The position numbers and the translations under genes were made by a program. Below the pieces are notes generated by a model. The model worked only from the letters and a program-made list of their open reading frames with translations, made no database searches and had not been told where the DNA came from. Source: a virus. From it: DNA of 30,658 nucleotides. The stretch is taken from IMG/VR virus record IMGVR_UViG_3300017717_000041, positions 1 through 30,658 of that record. One strand, 5' to 3'. Below, one piece after another: positions 8,005 through 14,423 of this stretch; position 1 is the stretch's first letter; each line of letters starts with the position of its first letter.

Positions 8005-9485
8005 TATACTTTCCTCGGAGCAGCTGTATTATCTAACGGAGTATAATCTGCTATCTTTCTTGCGTAACTTTCTTTTACACATTCAATGAACAATTTACCC
8101 ACCTTGTCAGCAGGTACACCATTCACACATATGTCTGTAATCAAATATCTGTTATCATTCATTTTATCTGCAATGTCCACACCACCTGTTGAAGATTGCG
8201 GTGGGGGGATATCTAACTTAATAACTGTTCCAACACTCAAGTCTGTTCTTAGAGGTATTGTAATTATGATTCTATTTTGTTGTAGAATTTCTAACATTGC
8301 TCTACGTTCTAGTTTAGCTGTATCGACTTTGGCAGACCATCCTTTAAAGGTTTCCTCTTCGTCTAGAGTGGTTGCGTTATCGTATGCATGAATCATTCTA
8401 GTGTCTGAAATTCTAACCGCATCGTACTTATATCCTAGATTAGTATCTACATCTTTGTCACTAACTGCTGGAGATACTTTTGCATCGACTACATTCTCTG
8501 TTGTAAGGACTTTTTCAAAGACCTCGTTTTGTCCACCTGTTCTAATCATTGGATGACCCGAAAGGTGTCCTTCTGAATTTCTTGAAAAAACTTCATCAAT
8601 AGAGTAAAGGTCAATTTCTTCTACTTTTCTTATAGGGTCATATGTCAATTGAGTTGATGCATAAGCACCCCCAATCATTCCCCTTAAAGTGTCTGCTCGT
8701 TGCGGGTGTTCAATCGATTCAATAACGGTATTAACCCCACCATCAGCATTTGCATCTATATCTGCAGTTTTGGTATCTCCTTGTCTAGACCCATACGAAA
8801 ATGTAAGAGGAAATTCTTGTTGGAACATTTCATCAATACTTTTAAAACAGAAACCACCATTTAAGGTTTCGTAAAAGAACATACCATTCTGATATGTTGC
8901 GTTATCAGCCATACCTTTGTCACTGTTGTTCACACAAAAATCTATGAACTTATCAATCGTCCAGTTAGGTAAAACCATTTGTTGGTTTTCGGGTTTAGTG
9001 TCTTCCCAATGAACGAATTCCTCTGTAGGTATGTGACCTTCTTCGATAAGAACGTTCTGCAACATCTTATCATATGAACCACGCATGACTCTAGATACTC
9101 TAGTATTTCTAGCAGTAAACATCCGTGGGTCACACACTTTGAGAACATAGGATTGAGTTGATTGGTCAACTCTATTAATTGCACTAATCTTGTAAACTTT
9201 TAAATCTCTGTCAATACTGAATTCTTCAGCAGATTCTTCACCCATGCCTTCAATCTGTTTGATTGAAATACGAATGTACTCATCACCAACAATCTTAAAA
9301 TTTTTCAATAAATCAAGACCATCAATAATATGGATATCACCCGTAACGAACTTATTGTAGATACTTTCATACAGACGAAACATTAGAACTGAATTCTGTA
9401 TGTCTACGGATTCACCTTCTTGGTTCACTAAATTTATGGCATCGATGGTAAATACACCACCTTGCATATTTTTCTTTTCAGTCAT
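8004..9485 (-). CDS. 27: Baseplate hub protein gp27-like
   Basis: A 493-residue protein directly upstream of gp5, its expected binding partner. The N-terminus ('SVLMFRLYESIYNKFVTGDIHIIDGLDLLKNFKIVGDEYIRISIK') is the first tube-like domain of gp27/gpD-type hub proteins, and 'DRDLKVYKISAINRVDQSTQSYVLKVCDP' continues it. Later stretches ('LPNWTIDKFIDFCVNNS', 'FFYETLNGGFCFKSIDEM', 'IIITIPLRTDLSVGTVIKLDIPPP', 'NRYLITDICV') match the expected order of hub domains. It is longer than T4 gp27 (391 residues). It would form the trimeric ring joining the tail tube to the gp5 spike. Assignment rests on domain pattern and gene order. Confidence 0.75.
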   Translation of the reverse strand: MTEKKNMQGGVFTIDAINLVNQEGESVDIQNSVLMFRLYESIYNKFVTGDIHIIDGLDLLKNFKIVGDEYIRISIKQIEGMGEESAEEFSIDRDLKVYKISAINRVDQSTQSYVLKVCDPRMFTARNTRVSRVMRGSYDKMLQNVLIEEGHIPTEEFVHWEDTKPENQQMVLPNWTIDKFIDFCVNNSDKGMADNATYQNGMFFYETLNGGFCFKSIDEMFQQEFPLTFSYGSRQGDTKTADIDANADGGVNTVIESIEHPQRADTLRGMIGGAYASTQLTYDPIRKVEEIDLYSIDEVFSRNSEGHLSGHPMIRTGGQNEVFEKVLTTENVVDAKVSPAVSDKDVDTNLGYKYDAVRISDTRMIHAYDNATTLDEEETFKGWSAKVDTAKLERRAMLEILQQNRIIITIPLRTDLSVGTVIKLDIPPPQSSTGGVDIADKMNDNRYLITDICVNGVPADKVGKLFIECVKESYARKIADYTPLDNTAAPRKV

Positions 9486-9487
9486 AA

Positions 9488-10225
9488 TTACGCCATTATG
9501 CGTTCAAACTCGGATACAACTCTTCGTATGAATTCGGGTCTGATAACTTTGATAGTTCTTTTCTTTTCGTTTTCTTCCAGTTCTTGGTGTTGGAAAGTTT
9601 GAGGAACCCAATTACCTGTTTCAGTTAAATCATTATTTAAACGTATCCCCGCATCAAAGGCATCAGCATTATAATAGTATGCAGTCGCATCTCTACTTTC
9701 TTGCACTGAGTTTGGTGTAAATGATTTGGTGCTGTTTAATCCTGTAACTTCTTGGTTTGCTTTAAACTTTTGACCATTGACCGTCTCTACCCATATGCGT
9801 TTAAATGTTGGGTCTACTTTTAACACCTTACCTTTAGCACTTCCCTGTGATACATCTTCCCCTACTAAAAATTTACTGGTTGATGATACTATGTCTGTAC
9901 TGTTTGGTGCAACTAGAACTTGTCCACGATATTTGTCATCTAAGTAGTTTTCAAAGGTTTGATTGTCCATATGCCAATCATAGTAATTAGTTATCTCATT
10001 AGCAAGAAACAAAGTCCAATGTAAGTCACCGTCACCGTATAGTTTTGATGCAATAATATCGGGACGTTCTCCGTCTTGAATTTCGTAGACAGTGTAATCA
10101 ACTATATCACTTAACGTGTTTCCGTTTATTTGTGCTTTACGGAAGAAGTCTTTGATGGTAACAATTCTACCATCAGAAAGTTTATATTGTATTTCGGGAA
10201 AGTTTTTATATAATTGGTTAGCCAT
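9488..10225 (-). CDS. 53: Baseplate wedge subunit gp53
   Basis: A 245-residue homologue of T4 gp53 (196 residues), which clamps wedge to wedge. Recognisable stretches are 'MANQLYKNFPEIQYKL', 'TIKDFFRKAQI', 'DYTVYEIQDGERPDIIASKLYGDGDLHWTLFLANEI', the last being the LysM-like core, and 'DWHMDNQTFENYL'. An inserted beta-barrel-like segment (about residues 115-175, 'GEDVSQGSAKGKVLKVDPTFKRIWVETVNG') accounts for the extra length. The C-terminus ('TIKVIRPEFIRRVVSEFERIM') is typical. It starts in a TAATG overlap with the gp48-like gene and has a G-rich Shine-Dalgarno. Confidence 0.9.
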   Translation of the reverse strand: MANQLYKNFPEIQYKLSDGRIVTIKDFFRKAQINGNTLSDIVDYTVYEIQDGERPDIIASKLYGDGDLHWTLFLANEITNYYDWHMDNQTFENYLDDKYRGQVLVAPNSTDIVSSTSKFLVGEDVSQGSAKGKVLKVDPTFKRIWVETVNGQKFKANQEVTGLNSTKSFTPNSVQESRDATAYYYNADAFDAGIRLNNDLTETGNWVPQTFQHQELEENEKKRTIKVIRPEFIRRVVSEFERIMA

Positions 10226-11298
10226 TACCCATCACCCCTTGTTTGTCTATCACGAATACTGTAGTCAGCACCAGTAATAGACTTATCCCCAACTGGGGAA
10301 ATCTTTTGGAAGTTCTCTTGAGTAACAATTTTGATTTCTGTAAAGTCTAACTTCATAGCAGACTTGGTTGGTTGACCATTCTCAAAAAAACCTAATTCTG
10401 TGTCACCGTGTTGGATGTCGCAACCTGTACAAACCATTGGCATAAAACCGTCTAGTCTTTCTGCAATAGGGCCTTCCCATTCTACATCAAATACATTTGG
10501 GTAGTTAAAGAAGTTTTCGTTTTCTGTTGTTTCAGACGTACCAAAAGTATCGGGTAACATTGCAGTTCTAAAGTAGTACATGATTTGCTGAACCATGTCT
10601 GCTTCTTCCTCAGAACGTGGATAGAATTCATACTGAAATGAGAAAGAACGAAATCCAATACCTTCTAACAACTGTTCTTCCATCGGGTTAACTGCTCGTC
10701 CAGCATTCATGTTCATGAAATCACCTGTAGCAGAATTCATCAATTTGTTTATAGCAGCTCCTGCCATGTTTTTAACTTCACCCGCAAATTGTTCTAGGTC
10801 ACCACCACCACCAAAGAAGTTGCCAGATTCACCCCCATCAAACATATCTGCAAGTCCACGGATACCTGTACCAAAACCTTGAGTCTTATAGTTAACGGTG
10901 AAGTTACTTGCTAAATGTTCGGGTTTAACGTACATTGCTATTTCTATATCTTCTTTAGATAATAGGTTAGCTGCATTTGCACCTTCTCTTGCCTCACGAG
11001 CACGTGTTCTGAAAATAATGTAGTTATCTAGTTGGTCATATAGTGGATACTGTAAGTCTCTTGACCCGCTTGAAGGAGTTTTTTTAGCAAGACCCTTTGC
11101 TTGGTTTCTTGCATCTAAGTTTTTTTCTAACGAAGACCGTCTTTTTTCCAAAGTTCTTTTTGCTTCTTCTGCCTGTTCCCCTAATTGGTCAAGGATAGAT
11201 GTCTTATTAATATTCTTTAGTTTACTTTGAATACCCTTGGCAGAGGAGACAGCGGACTTTGCTTGATTGACCTTGTCTAGTAATTTGCTTAAACCCAT
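10225..11298 (-). CDS. 48: Tail tube cap protein, gp48-like
   Basis: A 357-residue protein at the head of the minus-strand baseplate cluster. T4 gp48 is 364 residues and caps the baseplate so that the tail tube can polymerise. The first 65 residues are lysine/alanine-rich helix. After a glycine-rich linker, 'GRAVNPMEEQLLEGIGFRSFSFQYEFYPRSEEEADMVQQIMYYFRTAMLPD' is the tube-fold signature of gp48/gp54-class proteins. The ATG is preceded by GAAGG about five bases away. The alternative is gp54, a related fold; the plus-strand gene at 12345 is the better gp54 candidate. A late promoter 36 bases upstream drives the cluster. Confidence 0.65.
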   Translation of the reverse strand: MGLSKLLDKVNQAKSAVSSAKGIQSKLKNINKTSILDQLGEQAEEAKRTLEKRRSSLEKNLDARNQAKGLAKKTPSSGSRDLQYPLYDQLDNYIIFRTRAREAREGANAANLLSKEDIEIAMYVKPEHLASNFTVNYKTQGFGTGIRGLADMFDGGESGNFFGGGGDLEQFAGEVKNMAGAAINKLMNSATGDFMNMNAGRAVNPMEEQLLEGIGFRSFSFQYEFYPRSEEEADMVQQIMYYFRTAMLPDTFGTSETTENENFFNYPNVFDVEWEGPIAERLDGFMPMVCTGCDIQHGDTELGFFENGQPTKSAMKLDFTEIKIVTQENFQKISPVGDKSITGADYSIRDRQTRGDG

Positions 11299-11303
11299 AA
11301 ATA
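11296..11303 (+). promoter_or_regulatory. Late promoter for the plus-strand gp4 operon
   Basis: CATAAATA on the plus strand, 36 bases before the gp4 ATG. Its first three bases are the complement of the gp48 start codon, so promoter and opposing start codon overlap. Confidence 0.6.
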
Positions 11304-11334
11304 CCTTCGTTATTAATTATATTGGTGTTATATC

Positions 11335-11342
11335 TATTTATG
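11335..11342 (-). promoter_or_regulatory. Late promoter for the minus-strand baseplate cluster
   Basis: CATAAATA on the minus strand, 36 bases before the gp48 ATG and overlapping the gp4 start codon. It mirrors exactly the plus-strand element at 11296-11303. Confidence 0.6.
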
Positions 11343-11774
11343 TCTTACAGTGGCAAGTTCAAACCTAAAAACTATAAAAAATACAAAGGTGACCCTACTA
11401 AAATATACTATCGTTCTCTTTGGGAGCGTAGATTCATGGTTTACGCTGATTCAAACCCCAATATCATTGAATGGGGGTCTGAAGAAATCGTTATACCTTA
11501 CATTTCCCCTCTTGATAAAAGAAGACACAGATACTTCCCCGACTTTTACATTAAGTATGTAAATACTTCGGGACAGACTGTACGGGAAATCATAGAGGTC
11601 AAACCTAAGAAACAACTCAAACCGCCTGCTAAACCACAGCATAGAGTTTCCAAGAGATATTTAATGGAAGCACAGACTTATGCGGTCAATCAGGCAAAAT
11701 TCAAAGCAGCAGAATCCTACTGCAAAGACAGACGCTATAAATTTCGCATATTAACTGAAGACCATTTGACCTAA
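11340..11774 (+). CDS. 4: Head completion protein gp4
   Basis: A 144-residue protein clearly related to T4 gp4 (also called gp50), which completes DNA-filled heads before tail joining. Matching stretches are 'MSYSGKFKPKNYKKYKGDPTKIYYRSLWERRFMVYAD', 'IIEWGSEEIVIPYISP', 'RRYFPDFYI'-type acidic strand, 'EIIEVKPKKQLKPP', 'YAVNQAKFKAAESYC' and 'FRILTEDHL'. The EVKPKK with upstream D resembles a restriction-like nuclease core, as noted for this family. I chose the ATG at 11340 because T4 gp4 begins at the same residue; an in-frame TTG at 11322 is unlikely. No good Shine-Dalgarno is present. It is the first gene of the plus-strand block. Confidence 0.93.
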   Translation: MSYSGKFKPKNYKKYKGDPTKIYYRSLWERRFMVYADSNPNIIEWGSEEIVIPYISPLDKRRHRYFPDFYIKYVNTSGQTVREIIEVKPKKQLKPPAKPQHRVSKRYLMEAQTYAVNQAKFKAAESYCKDRRYKFRILTEDHLT

Positions 11775-11777
11775 ATG

Positions 11778-11785
11778 CATAAATA
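11778..11785 (+). promoter_or_regulatory. Late promoter abutting the start at 11791
   Basis: The plus strand reads CATAAATAGATGTATG, five bases separating the late element from the ATG, almost the same as the gp25 arrangement. It begins four bases after the gp4 stop codon. The predicted transcript would start at the ATG. Confidence 0.7.
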
Positions 11786-11790
11786 GATGT

Positions 11791-12345
11791 ATGGGACAAT
11801 TACTGGATGACTTAAACAACGAAAAACCAAGTGAACTTCGTCAACGTAGTCAAGACAGTTTGAATTGGTTCCGTAATAATTTAAGACAGATACGAGTGCG
11901 TTCTCAATCTTTGCTAGATGAAGTCGGCCCAACCACAACAAGAGTTGAAATGGGTAAACTTTACATGTTTTTTTATGATGCAAAGACTAAGGCAAAGTTA
12001 CCTTACTGGGATTACTTTCCTCTCTGCATTCCTATCAAAAGATATGATACTGGGTTCATGGGTTTGAATCTTCATTACCTACCACCAAGATATCGTATTA
12101 GATTGTTAGATGCATTGTACACTAATGTAGAGGACGGTGGATTTGATATCAACTATAAGATGGTGCAAAGTGTAGGTGCATATCGTTGGGCAAAACCTTG
12201 CGTGAAGCAATACCTAAATGGTTACTTCGATAGTTACATAAAAGAGGTTGAACCCAAGTATTGGGATATGGTGTCCATGTTACCAACAACAAAGTTTAAT
12301 ATAAATGCGAACACAGTATACGCTGAAAGCATGAGGAAGATTTAA
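11791..12345 (+). CDS. Conserved phage protein of unknown function
   Basis: A 184-residue protein. The centre ('VEMGKLYMFFYDAKTKAKLPYWDYFPLCIPIKRYDTGFMGLNLHYLPPRYRIRLLDAL') matches a family I know from T4-like and other marine phages as an uncharacterised structural-region protein; it is aromatic-rich and has no obvious catalytic motif. The first 40 residues form a charged helix. The gene lies between gp4 and the gp54-like gene, so a role in tail or neck assembly is a reasonable guess. It has no Shine-Dalgarno; the late promoter lies directly before the ATG. Its stop overlaps the next start (TAATG). Confidence 0.8.
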   Translation: MGQLLDDLNNEKPSELRQRSQDSLNWFRNNLRQIRVRSQSLLDEVGPTTTRVEMGKLYMFFYDAKTKAKLPYWDYFPLCIPIKRYDTGFMGLNLHYLPPRYRIRLLDALYTNVEDGGFDINYKMVQSVGAYRWAKPCVKQYLNGYFDSYIKEVEPKYWDMVSMLPTTKFNINANTVYAESMRKI

Positions 12346-13094
12346 TGGCAATAGAAAACCTAATTAATAAAGGTATCTCCACGTTTCTAGGTGGGGATGA
12401 TAAGGGAACTGGTATCGATAGGTTTGTATCAAACTTTGATACTGGTGCAAGAGCAAATAGATTCCAAGCAGACTTCTTTGGCCCAATGGGGTTATCGTTA
12501 GAAGGATTACGTTGTGATACTGCTTCATTGCCAGGAAGAACAATCGAATCTACTCCATGGTCTGAATACGGACAAAAACGACAAATGCCCAATGCAGTCA
12601 ACGATGGTGGTGAAACCATATTTACTTTTAATTGCGACCAAGCATTCGCTGATAGACTCATCATCGAAGCATGGCAGTCTTTAGTATTTACTGCTGGAGA
12701 AGGTAGTCAGTTGCAACCAACATTTGCATATTACAACGATTACATTGGACAGGTTGATATAACTCAGTACAGGACTGACGGCGGTTCTGCGTTGAAGTAT
12801 AAATTATATGAATGTTATCCGAAAACATTTGACGCAATGGCGTTAGACGCAAATACTCCCGATAGTATTTTGAAGTTCAGTTGTACAATGGCATACAGAG
12901 GGTGGGAAGTAGAATATACAGAACCACCAGCTTTATCGGGACTAAATAAAGGAAGAAGGGCACTTAATGCTGTTATGGAAGGACTATCAGTCGCTTCTAG
13001 ATTTGGTAGTAAAGGCGATAAACTTCTTGGAAAGTTAACCAAAGCAGATACTAATCTTGGTAAGATTAATAACGTATTCGGCAATGGTAACTAA
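12345..13094 (+). CDS. Tail-tube-fold protein, probably the gp54 tube initiator
   Basis: A 249-residue protein with the layout of gp19/gp54-type tube proteins: 'RANRFQADFFGPMG', 'LRCDTASLPGRTI', 'GETIFTFNCDQAFADRLIIEAWQ', 'YYNDYIGQVDITQYRTDG', and 'YECYPKTFDAMALD' followed by 'LKFSCTMAYRGWEVEY'. The N- and C-terminal tails are glycine- and lysine-rich. T4 gp54 (320 residues) starts tail tube polymerisation on gp48; the fold and the position ahead of gp26 and the tape measure support that. It could instead be a tube paralogue. Shine-Dalgarno GAGGA lies about seven bases before the ATG. Confidence 0.65.
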   Translation: MAIENLINKGISTFLGGDDKGTGIDRFVSNFDTGARANRFQADFFGPMGLSLEGLRCDTASLPGRTIESTPWSEYGQKRQMPNAVNDGGETIFTFNCDQAFADRLIIEAWQSLVFTAGEGSQLQPTFAYYNDYIGQVDITQYRTDGGSALKYKLYECYPKTFDAMALDANTPDSILKFSCTMAYRGWEVEYTEPPALSGLNKGRRALNAVMEGLSVASRFGSKGDKLLGKLTKADTNLGKINNVFGNGN

Positions 13095-13117
13095 TTATAT
13101 AATTGAGGAAATAAATT

Positions 13118-13831
13118 ATGGCATTACCAATACAAAGTGCACCAACTTATAAATGTGTACTACCAAGTGACGGCCGTGAAGTAACATTCAGACCGTTTCT
13201 TGTTAAGGAACAAAAAGTTTTAGTAATTGCGAAAGAGGGTGAAGACCAAAGTCGGTCACTTGCTTCTATAAAGCAAATGATTAAGGCAGTAACATCATAC
13301 GATGAAAACGAATGGTTGGACGTTGAAAAACTTCCTATGTTTGATATTGAATATCTGTTCATTAAAATTAGAGCAGTATCAGTTGGTGAAACTGTTAAAC
13401 TTAATCTGCCTTGTAAGGACAATGACTGTAAAGGAAGTGGAGAGGTTACAATAAACCTTGACGAAGTTCAAGTAACTAAGTCAAAAGGTGTTGAACCTAA
13501 AGTTATGATAAACGACAACTTGGGTGTTGTGTTAAGGTATCCCGATTGGGGACTTATGGAACAGGTAAATAAAATGCCTGCCGACCAACAACCCTTTGAA
13601 ATGTTGAAGCAATGTATCACTGAAATTTTCGATGAAGAAAATGTATATGATACAGATGATGTATCGAAAAAAGAACTCAATGAGTTTGTGGATAGTTTAA
13701 CATTTCCACAAATGGAACAATTAGGTGCTTATTTTGATGACATGCCTAAAGTTTATATGGACGTTGACTTCACCTGCTCATGTGGAAAAGAACAAAGTAG
13801 AACCATGGAGGGCCTACAAAGTTTTTTTTGA
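13118..13831 (+). CDS. 26: Baseplate hub assembly protein gp26 (T4_baseplate family)
   Basis: A 237-residue protein of the T4 gp26 class (Pfam T4_baseplate). Typical stretches are 'LPSDGREVTFRPFLVKEQKVLVIAKE', 'LPMFDIEYLFIKIRAVSVGETVKLNLPC', and a C-terminal 'FTCSCGKEQ'. Cysteines C99/C104 and C220/C222 could form a zinc site. T4 gp26 (208 residues) acts in hub assembly. The gene has a good GAGGAAA Shine-Dalgarno. It ends 'LQSFF' in a run of eight T followed by TGA, and the next frame opens there, so a longer 305-residue frameshift product is likely. The order gp26, short overlapping frame, tape measure copies that of the lambda G/GT chaperone genes. Confidence 0.85.
   Translation: MALPIQSAPTYKCVLPSDGREVTFRPFLVKEQKVLVIAKEGEDQSRSLASIKQMIKAVTSYDENEWLDVEKLPMFDIEYLFIKIRAVSVGETVKLNLPCKDNDCKGSGEVTINLDEVQVTKSKGVEPKVMINDNLGVVLRYPDWGLMEQVNKMPADQQPFEMLKQCITEIFDEENVYDTDDVSKKELNEFVDSLTFPQMEQLGAYFDDMPKVYMDVDFTCSCGKEQSRTMEGLQSFF
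13807..13828 (+). promoter_or_regulatory. Probable programmed -1 frameshift site
   Basis: In the gp26 frame the end reads AGT TTT TTT TGA. This gives a canonical T TTT TTT slippery heptamer (13822-13828) directly before the stop. GGAGGG at 13807-13812 is nine bases upstream, the arrangement of the stimulatory Shine-Dalgarno in E. coli dnaX. The -1 frame is closed by TAG at 13798-13800 and opens only from 13801, so the shift window is about 30 bases and contains the heptamer. Confidence 0.65.
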
Positions 13832-14034
13832 TATGCCTTTCTCATGAGAGTGTATTGAATTATTACAATACGAACTTTCAGTTGATGCAACATCATAATT
13901 ATAGTTTGGGAGAACTTGAAAATATGATGCCATGGGAAAGGGAGATTTATATTATGTTATTAATGCAATTCCTAAAAGATGAACAGGAAAGGCAAAAAAA
14001 TGAACAAGCCAAATATAAATCACAAAGGAGATAG
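13828..14034 (+). CDS. Downstream frame of gp26: likely frameshift extension (tail assembly chaperone-like)
   Basis: A 68-codon frame in the -1 phase of gp26. No ATG occurs until 13885, and the only early start is a TTG inside the T-run with no suitable Shine-Dalgarno. Residues ahead of that ATG ('CLSHESVLNYYNTNFQLM') look like ordinary coding sequence and flow into 'HHNYSLGELENMMPWEREIYIMLLMQFLKDEQERQKNEQ', a helical, family-like stretch. It is best read as the C-terminal part of a gp26 fusion of 305 residues, the analogue of lambda GT, although independent initiation at 13885 is possible. A T4 gp51-like role is conceivable but unproven. Confidence 0.7.
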   Translation: MICLSHESVLNYYNTNFQLMQHHNYSLGELENMMPWEREIYIMLLMQFLKDEQERQKNEQAKYKSQRR

Positions 14035-14036
14035 AC

Positions 14037-14420
14037 ATGGCAGACGAAAAATTTAGTGGTGACATGAGTCGTAATGAGGTAGAGATTGACCTCAGTAAGT
14101 TCATGGAACTCGTAACAGAAAACTCAGCACTTAAAGCTGAAATTCTACAATTAAAAACAGAACAAGAACCCGAAAATCCGTGGCAACGTTGGATATACCT
14201 ATCCAACATGGTTGATTCATGGAGAATATTCCCAAGAGCATTTTTAAGTGTTTACATATTCTTATTGTACTACTGTACTATGTGGTTCATGGAACTTGAT
14301 GCCCCCACCATGGAACAATCGGGACTTATCAGTATCGTAGTTGGTGCTGGTGCAGCTTGGTTTGGTCTGTATGCTGGGACAGCTAAAGATAAAATCAACG
14401 GCCAAGGCGGAAACAAATAA
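14037..14420 (+). CDS. Two-helix membrane protein before the tape measure
   Basis: A 127-residue protein with strong Shine-Dalgarno AAAGGAG. Residues 1-45 are charged and helical ('LSKFMELVTENSALKAEILQLK', a short coiled coil). Two hydrophobic segments follow: about 63-83 ('FPRAFLSVYIFLLYYCTMWFM') and 94-114 ('GLISIVVGAGAAWFGLYAG'). Similar small proteins sit beside tape measure genes in other marine phages. A holin or a tape-measure-associated inner membrane protein is possible; nothing in the sequence decides. It lies between the gp26 cassette and the tape measure with gaps of two and three bases, so it is co-translated with tail genes. Confidence 0.7.
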   Translation: MADEKFSGDMSRNEVEIDLSKFMELVTENSALKAEILQLKTEQEPENPWQRWIYLSNMVDSWRIFPRAFLSVYIFLLYYCTMWFMELDAPTMEQSGLISIVVGAGAAWFGLYAGTAKDKINGQGGNK

Positions 14421-14423
14421 CCA

